NCBI GenBank assembly: GCA_030704615.1
Contig: CM060732.1
Span: 3,164,001 to 3,228,000 of the forward strand
Length of the DNA stretch: 64,000 nucleotides
Direction of reading: 5' to 3'
From: Takakia lepidozioides
Lineage: Eukaryota; Streptophyta; Takakiopsida; Takakiales; Takakiaceae
This document shows, piece after piece, positions 31,797 through 44,700 of this stretch. A program made the position numbers and the translations under genes. The notes beneath the pieces were generated by a model. It saw only the letters and a program-made list of their open reading frames with translations, ran no database searches and had not been told where the DNA came from. Numbering within the stretch: position 1 is the first letter of the stretch; each line of letters begins with the position of its first letter.

Positions 31797-32416
31797 GCAT
31801 GTCAGCCGAGGAGCCCCCGGTTTACGAGTGAGTGGTGGCATTGTAAGTTGCCTCCAGATTTTGTGAGGCACCTCCCTCCGCTCTCTTATTTCATTGAAAA
31901 CCCTTTCTGGTTGTGCTGGTATTGACATTCTTGAAGTGGATTTTTTCTTACTGTAGGATGCCAAGTACTGCCGGAGGGACGTCTACACCGGAGTTCATGG
32001 GCAGGAGGAACGTGCCTTTTTTTGCCAGGGGGGATTTCATGCCTAGTCCAGAAAGGGAGTACATCCTTCCTACTTATGCTGCCCGGCTTGCTTCGGTGTC
32101 CATTAGGAGGTGTTCCGAACCTAGTCGTGTACAGTAGATTTAAGACGAGGCAAGCCTCAAGAAAATGAAGATGAGGGAGGAGGCAGCAGCTATTAGAGCC
32201 CGTCGGGCTCGTAGATTTGTCTTGGATTCTGCTGAGGAAAGTGGGGGAGAAGACGCAGAAGATTCCCAGGAGGTGAGGTGGACAGTCCCCCAAGGAGAGG
32301 ACGGGATTTTTGAGAGGCATAGTGAAACTGATGCATCACAGAGCTCGGAGGATGAGGGGGATGAGGGGGATGAGGAAGAAGGTGGGGCAAGTTCCTCGGA
32401 GGGTGTAGGAGAGTAG
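31797..32416 (+). pseudogene. C-terminal tail of ParB-methyltransferase gene (T3)
   Basis: A short exon end (PPVYE before GTGAGT) and, after intron 31818-31957, a tail exon with RRNVPFFARGDFMPSP, LPTYAARLA, VRWTVPQGEDG and an acidic end match T1 exon 10. Two stops interrupt it near 32134-32142: CAG TAG where T1 has GAG CAG, then TAA. AATAAA follows at 32480. Confidence 0.8.
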
Positions 32417-32637
32417 TGCCCATTCCGGCTATGACAGTTAGAACACACTTGTATAGACGTGGCTTGCCACAAAATTTGCAATAAAATGTTGCATTTCAAG
32501 TCCACTGGTGCCACATTCCAACTTCACATGACCCTATTTCCATGCCTCCTAACCCTATTTCCGTGGATTCACAATGGTCTGCTCATGCTTTTTTTTTTTC
32601 CGCTCATGCTCATGCCGCTCATGAAATAGCAGCCCCC
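32417..32637. mobile_element. Right end of T3
   Basis: As in T2, CCCTATTTCC blocks, a T-run and GCTCATG repeats lead to GAAATAGCAGCCCCC at 32637. It is inserted in retrotransposon R2 (flank CTCCCGGT). Confidence 0.82.
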
Positions 32638-33895
32638 CTCCCGGTCCCCCAGAGCCAGATCTAGGCTGCCCGCCTGATCCCCCTGAGCCGACACCTTCGT
32701 TAGCCTGTGATCCAAGTGCTCCACTTGATCCAGGTCCAACGGGTTGGGATGTCCTGGTTGTAGTCTCAACCTCAGCTGTTGGGTCTACTTCTTCATACTC
32801 TTCCTCTTCCAATTTCTTCTCTCTGTTTTCATCCTCCAAGTTCTGCCCTTGGGTCTCTTCTTCACTCATGTAACTCAACTGCAATGGTGTTGGAGAGTCT
32901 GAACTCTCCGTTGGCTCTGCCACATCCTCTCCTCCTTCTTCACCTTCCGTTTCAGAAACTGGAGTTCCTGCTTTTGGTGTTCCATGCCAACTCTTATCAA
33001 AGATTTTTGTCAAATCTTTTATCCAGGGATGTACCTCAGATCTTTCACCTCGTGGTTGATCTTCTTCCCGTACCAATTCCCTTAATCTTTCTTGCAAAGA
33101 AAAAGAAGGAGTGGCATCCAACTCTAGTTCTTCCGGTATGGGTGATGTACTCTCTGATCTTAATGGTGTGAGAGGTCCAGATGATTCCCCTATGTCTATT
33201 CCTCTCTCGATATGGATAATTAGCTTTCAGATAACTTTCTCTTTTTGTTGAATATCTCTGGAGTCTAGCTTCTCTTTCATCACTCATGTCCCATGTTTTT
33301 CATTTCTTTAATGTGGCAATAACCAAAACTCTCTTCTGTAGTATCTCTCGTATATGCCTGGGTTTCTTTCAAGCTTCAATGCACCCTTGGCTATACTAGA
33401 AGTCCCCGTTACCATATAACCATATGGCAAACAAGTCCGGAAAGCTGTTCTTGGTGTGAGTTTGATCCACAGAATATCCTTTGGAATCCAATTCTTTACC
33501 AGTACAAGCTCTTCATGCATATGAGTATAAACATTCACCTTCCTTTCCTCCAAGCCTTCAAACTCTACTCGCTTAATGGATAGCAACGCTATCACATAAA
33601 CCAGTGTTGGTAACCAACGTGCTCTTCCTCTACAAGCCACCTGATAAATCTTTATCACCCCTTTCTCCAGACCCCACTCACGGTCAGCATCATGCACTCT
33701 CTTAAGAATGTTTTCTTTACAACCGTCTGGCAATTCCAAGAACCTCTGAAAGAATTGTTTGGACAATCTTTCCTTCTCAGTTTCACAGGGAATTTGATTC
33801 ACATCAAATTCTTTAATTCTCCATCCACCATGATCCCACCAGATGCCTGTCACATCTGGTTGTTCATGACCCAGTTCCCCAGTATGGTCGCCAAA
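32638..33895 (-). pseudogene. Retrotransposon R2: gag-like leader frames
   Basis: A 213-codon minus-strand frame starting at 33949 (GELGHEQPDVTGIWWDHGGW, LVKNWIPKDILW) and a second acidic frame at 33121-32555 (TPTPLQLSY-like segment, Glu-rich) match R3 at 58262-57663 and 57272-56985. A primer-site-like TTTGGCGACCATACTGGG (minus strand) sits at the LTR junction. The first frame starts inside the LTR. Gag identity follows from its place between LTR and zinc-knuckle region. T3 truncates it. Confidence 0.75.
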
Positions 33896-34706
33896 TGTCG
33901 AACGGCTTTTACTCACCCATCCCTTCGTTATCCGAGGTGGAAACTCCAAGATAGAAGAGTTGGATATTTCTAAGCACTGTTATCAATTCACCTTATCTGA
34001 TACTGAAGCATCAGATTGCTTCAGTATCTACTTAATTCCAATTAATCATGCATTCATTTCACAGCTTCACTCATGTCTCTCTACACAGTGTGCTTGTATC
34101 AAATATGTATCAGATTATGATTTATCAGGTATCAAGCCAATGCCATGATGACTCTAATCTGCCCTACAGTTTCACTACAGCTTTGCATGTAACATGCAAC
34201 TAATGTTCATCTCTCCTCCTTCTCCGTGCTCTCGTTCTTGCTCTCCACCTGATCTCCTCTCTTACATGACCAAAAAGCACTCCCCGTGAAGTGTCCCCTC
34301 TTTCCGTTGCCGCTCCCCTATCTGCCCGCAAGCTATTCTAACCACCTAACTAATTAACCGTCATCCCTATAGTAACACGTTCCTTCTGCAGATGTCGTTC
34401 CCTCACAGTCGTTGCCTGCCAATGATAATTGTTCCCCATGTACTGTGACAGGCTGTGTCAAGCTGTGCCGAGCTGTGACTGGCTGTGTCGGCTGTGCAAA
34501 GCTGTGGCGGGCTGTGTTGGCTGTGACTGGCTGTGTCGGGTTGTACCGGGCTGTGACGGGCTGTGTAAAGCTGTGTCGGGCTGTGTAACCCCCCTAAAGC
34601 CTGCTGCTGCCACCCCTAAGGCTCCTGTTGGTCTCATTCTGTGCAAAAATTAAGGGTACCCCACAGAACCCGTAAAAGCGTCTAAGTCCCAAGCAGCCCT
34701 CTAACA
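33896..34706 (-). repeat. LTR A, minisatellite-bearing family, minus orientation
   Basis: 811 bp, reading TGTTAGAGGGCTGC to CGACA on the minus strand. A minisatellite of CACAGC units lies at about 34445-34590. Related LTRs are at 51117-52217 and 52842-53798. On its outer side it interrupts a gene 1 fragment. Confidence 0.85.
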
Positions 34707-34740
34707 AGTTCCACCGCAACATCATAGCAGTGCATCCTAT
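34707..34740 (-). pseudogene. Gene 1 remnant
   Basis: A 34-bp piece matching gene 1 (the WNCC region) is joined directly to the gene 2 leader. It shows that the LTR landed in gene 1 and that the intervening part was lost. Confidence 0.6.
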
Positions 34741-34755
34741 AGGGGGGAAATTTAA

Positions 34756-35458
34756 ATGTGCCTTGGAGTGTTTGTGAGGAATTGCAGCGTTTGCTTGAGC
34801 TTCTTCCAGTCACCGCGCAGCTGCCTCCTCCATTCGGGAGCTGCTGTCATTGAGCGTACTCCGCTACTCTTTTTTCAAGGATGTCGTGCCGTCGAAATCC
34901 TGCAGACTGCCCTTATCATGGCCACGATTATGCTATGTTCAAACCAGAATCAGGAGACATCATTGTCTGGCTCTCTGTTTTCACAGACGCTTCTGGAATC
35001 AAGCGGGAGTCTTTGCGCGCAATGGAGTATTTGGAGGGCTATTACCGCTTTGAGCAAGGTGAGGGCAAGGGTCAATGCGGTCCGTGTGTCCTGAAAATTG
35101 TTGACCTCGATATACCAAGGTAGGTTGGGATGCCGGACAGATCACGCACGGCCTCCCTTTGGTGCTGGAACTGCTGCCAGTGGACCAGGGAGGACGGCAC
35201 CGGGGAAAACTATATTCGTGGAGTTCACTCCGCTCTTACAGTGTATGGAGACATTCGGCTGAGTTGCGAAGACGAATCGCACGGGCACATGAGGCCCACA
35301 GTGACCTTGTCAATGTATGATGGTGGTATGATTGATGGGCATGACATTGTCGTCAGCTCCACCAAGGGCACCAGATCGACCGCATTGCAGTTTACCTCAA
35401 GGTGCCGCATCAGTAATGAGCTTGTTTTGAGGGCTATCGAAGTTCTGTCGACTTGGTG
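34756..35458 (+). pseudogene. Gene 2, most complete copy, two frameshifts
   Basis: Reading across frames gives the whole gene 2 product: an N-terminus as in T0, HGHDYAMFKPESGDIIVW, EGYYRFEQGEGKG, VLKIVDLD, then SLWCWNCCQWTREDGTGENY, TVYGDIR, MYDGGMIDGHDIVVSS and ELVLRAIEVL before TGA. The second half aligns block by block with gene 1 (LRWNCCHWTWVDS, SPLYGDIR, FDGGMIEGQDIVVN), confirming paralogy. Frames change at a T6 run near 34870 and near 35112. AATAAA is at 35519-35524. Function is unknown. Confidence 0.78.
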
Positions 35459-35754
35459 ACGCCCATGTAGAAGGAGGATTTGTCTGGAGTTGCTAAATGT
35501 GAGACACCGTGTTCGATCAATAAAACAACCCATCGTACCTCACTTCTGTGTGCTTGTGTTTCATTGTGTTCAAGAACTGCCGTAATTGGCCCACTGTTTA
35601 CAATTTGTGGTCTCATTTCTACAATGTGTCTGTCCATATGAATATACCAGAGTCAGCGATAGCAGACCCCTGAGGTGAAGGAAATCCATGTATGAGTAAA
35701 AGGAAACATGTACATGCCGAAGCGCGGAAATTCGGCACCGCATTTCATTTTTCT
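35459..35754 (+). other. Gene 2 3' flank and start of a lost palindrome array
   Basis: This is 3' sequence shared with 16050-16235 and 18985-19110. A single palindrome (GGAAATTCGGCACCGCATTT) lies at 35727, immediately before the 3.3-kb tandem repeat. Confidence 0.6.
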
Positions 35755-38700
35755 TAATATGGTGTTTGTGTTACCAAAACAGACTGGAATTCGTTTTCCA
35801 GCGTGCAATGTAGACATTGGTGGTAATTGTAGCAATCTGAATACTTGCTTGCTATTCAACACCTTGTTAACGCATTTATACACTAGCCCAGACCTAAACC
35901 AGGTCGTGGGACAAAAAAACAAGGTATCTGGTTATACCCTAGTTGTAATTTGCTTAGAAAATGTCTGCAGCTCTGATATGGTGAAGGTGTTAAACAAAAC
36001 AAAGCTGGAACTTCTTTTCCAGGCTTCCGATGTAATCGAGGGTGGCAATTTTGGCAAGCTGAACACTTATTCTTGCTATGCACAGTTGTAAATATTCCAT
36101 ATGAAACATACCCAAACATGTAACACTTGTTTGGGTCCCTGTTTTGCTGAATATAAAGCTGATTTATATAGGGGGGTTTCTTTATGTAATCCCCCCCCCG
36201 CCCACCCATTCATTTCATTTACTTTGAAATCAGATGTATGCCTTTTTAAGACTGGTTTTTGAATGAAGGATGATTGATAATGCCTTGTTATGAGGCTGAT
36301 TTGTCGTTAATTTGACAAAGACCTTGTTTGGTCTTGTCCATGTCCCGACAAGACATAGTATCTTCCCTCTCTCTTTAGACCAGTGTACTTAGTGGTGTCT
36401 GTACACATTATCAATCACTCTCCCTTCTTTTTCCAGATCTGTATATGGCATACTAACACCTTTTTATGGCCATAAGAGATGGTGATCTAGCACATTCTTG
36501 AGTGGAGTGACACTGGATGAACTAACACCTGTTGGTTTTTGGCAGATGGTCAAAGCCATGGGATATCAGCCACCTCTTCCGCCATGAACATGGTGGGGAG
36601 CAAGAAACTCCTTCCCAAGGTATCATCTTCTCCAACAAAAATATATTGGATGAATTGGGCATGGAAAATAAGGCATCCTTGATGATACCTAAGATAAACA
36701 TTGAGCAATCTAAAGGACGTCTGAACGCTGGCACTTTGAGCTAGGCCCTGGTAGACAACGTGTTGGAGTATGTGTGTACACCTTATACATGATCCGGTCA
36801 ATGCACATTGCTCTCGTTTGCTGGTCTCCTGTAGCCAATGCCTTATGTCAGAGTTAGATACCTTATGATAAGAATGACTTCCATGTCCTTGGCTCAAATG
36901 CTTCTATGTCGCTCTTGGTTATGGCTTTGCTCTTTATAGCACCATAAAAAATACCCAATTCTATTTTATTGCTGGAAGATGTTTTGTTTGAATCATAGGC
37001 AGTACATTACTGCCAATGACTGAAGAACAAATATTCATACCTCTTGGGAAAACTGGTTCTATAACCAGATTCTTGGCTGATAAACACTAAGGGGCTGATA
37101 AATGTTTATTTCCTGTTTGTTGCTTCCTGACTTTGGGAGTTGAGGATTCTTTCATTGGCCTCTTCTTCCATTACCAGAGCTTATGTGCGAGCTAAAAGGT
37201 AAAAGTTAAAAGTCTACATTTTGATGTAAGTGTTGATGTACCTTCGCTTGTCACAACTTGTTTTGTTTTTTGACCTTGGAGAATTGAGATTGTAGGCTTT
37301 TTTTTTTATTTCTATGGTTCCTTTGTAACCAGAAATAAAAGCTACAAAGAAGAGGGAGGTCCTTTATGTGATGGGGTCTGGTATGCACTCCTTACGGGGC
37401 GAGTGCATACCACACTCACTCCATGAGGAGCTGCCATACCGGGGGATGGTTGGTGGGTTCCCTCTCTCTCCCTCTCTCTCCCTCCCTCCATGGATCTGGC
37501 TAGTTCTTTTAAACCCGATGGTTTAAACCAGAGATATGTTAATTAATCCCTAATTAACTTCCTTGATATTTCGTCCATACTGGATGATCTGTTGATGATG
37601 AAGTCATCAGATGGTGGATTTACCTTTAACAGAATTCAGCCATACCGGCTGATTTCTTACTTTACGGATGACGTCCGAATCTGGTTAATTTCGGTTAATT
37701 ACCCTACTTGGATCTTTGGTTTATAAGGTCATGAGGTTTCTATCCTAATGAATGCCAAATGATTTTCATCCCTATCTAGATGTCATCCCTGGCGGATGAC
37801 ACAGGGATGAAAAATCGGGATTTTATCAACCGTTTGTTGATGGAGCTCATCGCGTGCGGATGAAATCGCGGGGAAATAGCTTCATCTCCTCCCTGCCCTA
37901 ATTTTCTGCACGACAATCGTGCTTAAGGTTTGCTGGAACTGAGGATGGTGGCGGAGTGCGCATTGAGCCCGATTCAGGGCCTTTGATTACTATGGTGTTG
38001 CGTAATTAAGGTCTGCAGGGTTTCTGGCAAGATTCCAGTACTTTCTTCCTCTCTTGGGTGCGCAATGGCGGCAGTGCCTTCAATTTCCCTGTGGCGGTTG
38101 TCTCTCATGTTGGCGGGCGATCTACTCAGCTTGTGATCGTTTGTTGTGCCCTTCATTGATCATTAAGATACAGCGGCGCATCTTAAGACCTCAACCTGTT
38201 AAAATGCTTGGGCAATCCACTCTTTTTGTGTTTTGTTGTTTGTTGGTCTTGGGAGCCATTTGCAGGCTTCTCTTCCGCAAACCATCGAGGTGATGGCTTG
38301 TTTATGCTCTGATTTCTTTCTACTCCTGCTTTGGAATGCATGTTGTACAACGATAACAAGCGTGAGACCTGTGATTCACCTGGGGTTCCACAATCCTTAC
38401 TAACCTGTCGGTTTTTGTGGGGGCTTGTGATGGGACCAGGTGAGGGTCCTCACTTAATATGATTCTTTGAGCTTGAAGTTGAATGAAATCGAGCTACTGA
38501 TGCGACGCCGCAACTTCTGTATCTTTGGGGGAGAAGACCTCTTTCTGCCTCTTTGCATTGATCTTTCTGGCCTTTGTTCTTAACCTTCTATGGTGGACAA
38601 CGATTCATTAGGATATTTCTCTCTTGTTCCCTGTGGCCTTCTGTTGTGACACCGGAGCAATTATATGACGAGCTGGCTGTTTTAAGATATCTAGTACCAA

Positions 38701-41700
38701 GCAGCAAAGTGGGGAAGCTCTGTTTTTTGACCAAACAGTGTCCTTTATTGTAAACCTTGGAAAGCCTGGATTCTGTTACGAGCAGGCTGTTTTAGGACAT
38801 TTGGTGCCATGCAAAATTGTAGGGTGGCTCTTCTTCGACCAGATAATGTCTTTGGTTACAAGCCCCTGGATGCTTGGCTTTTTTAATGGACAATGTCCGT
38901 GGTGGTAAGCACTTGCTGGCTGTTAAGAAGTTGATTCAGGCCCTGTGTTCATGTTGCCTTAGGATAAATATGTCGTGGCAGCTTACTAGCCTGTTGGAAT
39001 GAACAATTCAGACCCCGTGATACTACTCTATGATGGTAAACTGATTAGAAAAATATCTGCAATTTTAATATGGTGTTTGTGTTACCAAAACAGACTGGAA
39101 TTCGTTTTCCAGCGTGCAATGTAGACATTGGTGGTAATTGTAGCAATCTGAATACTTGCTTGCTATTCAACACCTTGTTAACGCATTTATACACTAGCCC
39201 CAGACCTAAACCAGGTCGTGGGACAAAAAACAAGGTATCTGGTTATACCCTAGTGTGTAATTTGCTTAGAAAATGTCTGCAGCTCTGATATGGTGAAGGT
39301 GTTAAACAAAACAAAGCTGGAACTTCTTTTCCAGGCTTCCGATGTAATCGAGGGTGGCAATTTTGGCAAGCTGAACACTTATTCTTGCTATGCACAGTTG
39401 TAAATATTCCATATGAAACATACCCAAACATGTAACACTTGTTTGGGTCCCTGTTTTGCTGAATATAAAGCTGATTTATATAGGGGGTTTCTTTATGTAA
39501 TCCCCCCCCCCCCACCCATTCATTTCATTTACTTTGAAATCAGATGTATGCCTTTTTAAGACTGGTTTTTGAATGAAGGATGATTGATAATGCCTTGTTA
39601 TGAGGCTGATTTGTCGTTAATTTGACAAAGACCTTGTTTGGTCTTGTCCATGTCCCGACAAGACATAGTATCTTCCCTCTCTTCTTTAGACCAGTGTACT
39701 TAGTGGTGTCTGTACACATTATCAATCACTCTCCCTTCTTTTTCCAGATCTGTATATGGCATACTAACACCTTTTTATGGCCATAAGAGATGGTGATCTA
39801 GCACATTCTTGAGTGGAGTGACACTGGATGAACTAACACCTGTTGGTTTTTGGCAGATGGTCAAAGCCATGGGATATCAGCCACCTCTTCCGCCATGAAC
39901 ATGGTGGGGAGCAAGAAACTCCTTCCCAAGGTATCATCTTCTCCAACAAAAATATATTGGATGATTGGGCATGGAAAATAAGGCATCCTTGATGATACCT
40001 AAGATAAACATTGAGCATCTAAAGGACGTCTGAACGCTGGCACTTTGAGCTAGGCCCTGGTAAGACAACGTGTTGGAGTATGTGTGTACACCTTATACAT
40101 GATCCGGTCAATGCACATTGCTCTCGTTTGCTGGTCTCCTGTAGCCAATGCCTTATGTCAGAGTTAGATACCTTATGATAAGAATGACTTCCATGTCCTT
40201 GGCTCAAATGCTTCTATGTCGCTCTTGGTTATGGCTTTGCTCTTTATAGCACCATAAAAAATACCCAATTCTATTTTATTGCTGGAAGATGTTTTGTTTG
40301 AATCATAGGCAGTACATTACTGCCAATGACTGAAAGAACAAATATTCATACCTCTTGGAGAAAACTGGTTCTATAACCAGATTCTTGGCTGATAAACACT
40401 AAGGGCTGATAAATGTTTATTTCCTGTTTGTTGCTTCCTGACTTTGGGAGTTGAGGATTCTTTCATTGGCCTCTTCTTTCCATTACCAGAGCTTATGTGC
40501 GAGCTAAAAGGTAAAAGTTAAAAGTCTACATTTTGATGTAAGTGTTGATGTACCTTCGCTTGTCACAACTTGTTTTGTTTTTTGACCTTGGAGAATTGAG
40601 ATTGTAGGCTTTTTTTTTTATTTCTATGGTTCCTTTGTAACCAGAAATAAAAGCTACAAAGAAGAGGGAGGTCCTTTATGTGATGGGGTCTGGTATGCAC
40701 TCCCTTACGGGGCGAGTGCATACCACACTCACTCCATGAGGAGCTGCCATACCGGGGGATGGTTGGTGGGTTCCCTCTCTCTCCCTCTCTCTCCCTCCCT
40801 CCATGGATCTGGCTGGTTCTTTTAAACCCGATGGTTTAAACCCAGAGATATGTTAATTAATCCCTAATTAACTTCCTTGATATTTCGTCCATACTGGATG
40901 ATCTGTTGATGATGAAGTCATCAGATGGTGGATTTACCTTTAACAGAATTCAGCCATACCGGCTGATTTCTTACTTTACGGATGACGTCCGAATCTGGTT
41001 AATTTCGGTTAATTACCCTACTTGGATCTTTGGTTTATAAGGTCATGAGGTTTCTATCCTAATGAATGCCAAATGATTTTCATCCCTATCTAGATGTCAT
41101 CCCTGGCGGATGACACAGGGATGAAAAATCGGGATTTTATCAACCGTTTGTTGATGGAGCTCATCGCGTGCGGATGAAATCGCGGGGAAATAGCTTCATC
41201 TCCTCCCTGCCCTAATTTTCTGCACGACAATCGTGCTTAAGGTTTGCTGGAACTGAGGGATGGTGGCGGAGTGCGCATTGAGCCCGATTCAGGGCCTTTG
41301 ATTACTATGGTGTTGCGTAATTAAGGTCTGCAGGGTTTCTGGCAAGATTCCAGTACTTTCTTCCTCTCTGGGGGTGCGCAATGGCGGCAGTGCCTTCAAT
41401 TTCCCTGTGGCGGTTGTCTCTCATGTTGGCGGGCGATCTACTCAGCTTGTGATCGTTTGTTGTGCCCTTCATTGATCATTAAGATACAGCGGCGCATCTT
41501 AAGACCTCAACCTGTTAAAATGCTTGGGCAATCCACTCTTTTTGTGTTTTGTTGTTTGTTGGTCTTGGGAGCCATTTTGCAGGCTTCTCTTCCGCAAACC
41601 ATCGAGGTGATGGCTTGTTTATGCTCTGATTTCTTTCTACTCCTGCTTTGGAATGCATGTTGTACAGCGATAACAAGCGTGAGACCTGTGATTCACCTGG

Positions 41701-44700
41701 GGTTCCACAATCCTTACTAACCTGTCGGTTTTTGTGGGGGCTTGTGATGGGACCAGGTGAGGGTCCTCACTTAATATGATTCTTTGAGCTTGAAGTTGAA
41801 TGAAATCGAGCTACTGATGCGACGCCGCAACTTCTGTATCTTTGGGGGAGAAGACCTCTTTCTGCCTCTTTGCATTGATCTTTCTGGCCTTTGTTCTTAA
41901 CCTTCTATGGTGGACAACGATTCATTAGGATATTTCTCTCTTGTTCCCTGTGGCCTTCTGTTGTGACACCGGAGCAATTATATGACGAGCTGGCTGTTTT
42001 AAGATATCTAGTACCAAGCAGCAAAGTGGGGAAGCTCTGTTTTTTGACCAAACAGTGTCCTTTATTGTAAACCTTGGAAAGCCTGGATTCTGTTACGAGC
42101 AGGCTGTTTTAGGACATTTGGTGCCATGCAAAATTGTAGGGTGGCTCTTCTTCGACCAGATAATGTCTTTGGTTACAAGCCCCTGGATGCTTGGCTTTTT
42201 TAATGGACAATGTCCGTGGTGGTAAGCACTTGCTGGCTGTTTAAGAAGTTGATTCAGGCCCTGTGTTCATGTTGCCTTAGGATAAATATGTCGTGGCAGC
42301 TTACTAGCCTGTTGGAATGAACAATTCAGACCCCGTGATACTACTCTATGATGGTAAACTGATTAGAAAAATATCTGCAATTTTAATATGGTGTTTGTGT
42401 TACCAAAAACAGACTGGAATTCGTTTTCCAGCGTGCAATGTAGACATTGGTGGTAATTGTAGCAATCTGAATACTTGCTTGCTATTCAACACCTTGTTAA
42501 CGCATTTATACACTAGCCCCAGACCTAAACCAGGTCGTGGGACAAAAAAACAAGGTATCTGGTTATACCCTAGTGTGTAATTTGCTTAGAAAATGTCTGC
42601 AGCTCTGATATGGTGAAGGTGTTAAACAAAACAAAGCTGGAACTTCTTTTCCAGGCTTCCAATGTAATCGAGGGTGGCATTTTGGCAAGCTGAACACTTA
42701 TTCTTGCTATGCACAGTTGTAAATATTCCATATGAAACATACCCAAACATGTAACACTTGTTTGGGTCCCTGTTTTGCTGAATATAAAGCTGATTTATAT
42801 AGGGGGGTTTCTTTATGTAATCCCCCCCCCCCCCCACCCATTCATTTCATTTACTTTGAAATCAGATGTATGCCTTTTTAAGACTGGTTTTTGAATGAAG
42901 GATGATTGATAATGCCTTGTTATGAGGCTGATTTGTCGTTAATTTGACAAAGACCTTGTTTGGTCTTGTCCATGTCCCGACAAGACATAGTATCTTCCCT
43001 CTCTTCTTTAGACCAGTGTACTTAGTGGTGTCTGTACACATTATCAATCACTCTCCCTTCTTTTTCCAGATCTGTATATGGCATACTAACACCTTTTTTA
43101 TGGCCATAAGAGATGGTGATCTAGCACATTCTTGAGTGGAGTGACACTGGATGAACTAACACCTGTTGGTTTTTGGCAGATGGTCAAAGCCATGGGATAT
43201 CAGCCACCTCTTCCGCCATGAACATGGTGGGGAGCAAGAAACTCCTTCCCAAGGTATCATCTTCTCCAACAAAAATATATTGGATGATTGGGCATGGAAA
43301 AAAGGCATCCTTGATGATACCTAAGATAAACATTGAGCATCTAAAGGACGTCTGAACGCTGGCACTTTGAGCTAGGCCCTGGTAAGACAACGTGTTGGAG
43401 TATGTGTGTACACCTTATACATGATCCGGTCAATGCACATTGCTCTCGTTTGCTGGTCTCCTGTAGCCAATGCCTTATGTCAGAGTTAGATACCTTATGA
43501 TAAGAATGACTTCCATGTCCTTGGCTCAAATGCTTCTATGTCGCTCTTGGTTATGCTTTGCTCTTTATAGCACCATAAAAAAATACCCAATTCTATTTTA
43601 TTGCTGGAGAGATGTTTTGTTTGAATCATAGGCAGTACATTACTGCCAATGACTGAAGAACAAATATTCATACCTCTTGGGAAAACTGGTTCTATAACCA
43701 GATTCTTGGCTGATAAACACTAAGGGGCTGATAAATGTTTATTTCCTGTTTGTTGCTTCCTGACTTTGGGAGTTGAGGATTCTTTCATCGGCCTCTTCTT
43801 TCCATTACCAGAGCTCATGTGCGAGCTAAAAGGTAAAAGTTAAAAGTCTACATTATTATGATGTAAGTGTTGATGTACCTTCGCTTGTCACAACTTGTTT
43901 TGTTTTTTGACCTTGGAGAATTGAGATTGTAGGCTTTTTTTTTTTTATTTCTATGGTTCCTTTGTAACCAGAAATAAAAGCTACAAAGAAGAGGGAGGTC
44001 CTTTATGTGATGGGGTCTGGTATGCACTCCCTTACGGGGCGAGTGCATACCACACTCACTCCATGAGGAGCTGCCATACCGGGGGAGGGTTGGTTGGGTG
44101 GTTCCCTCTCTCTCCCTCTCTCTCCCTCCCTCCATGGATCTGGCTGGTTCTTTTAAACCCGATGGTTTAAACCAGAGATATGTTAATTAATCCCTAATTA
44201 ACTTCCTTGATATTTCGTCCATACTGGATGATCTGTTGATGATGAAGTCATCAGATGGTGGATTTACCTTTAACAGAATTCAGCCATACCGGCTGATTTC
44301 TTACTTTACGGATGACGTCCGAATCTGGTTAATTTCGGTTAATTACCCTACTTGGATCTTTGGTTTATAAGGTCATGAGGTTTCTATCCTAATGAATGCC
44401 AAATGATTTTCATCCCTATCTAGATGTCATCCCTGGCGGATGACACAGGGATGAAAAATCGGGATTTTATCAACCGTTTGTTGATGGAGCTCATCCCGTG
44501 CGGATGAAATCGCGGGGAAATAGCTTCATCTCCTCCCTGCCCTAATTTTCTGCACGACAATCGTGCTTAAGGTTTGCTGGAACTGAGGGATGGTGGCGGA
44601 GTGCGCATTGAGCCCGATTCAGGGCCCTTTGATTACTATGGTGTTGCGTAATTAAGGTCTGCAGGGTTTCTGGCAAGATTCCAGTACTTTCTTCCTCTCT

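Noticed and set aside
38054-38293. Secreted or membrane protein gene in the 3.3-kb repeat
   Set aside because: The hydrophobic frame is broken by indels between units, and no shared start, stop or splice pattern is kept.
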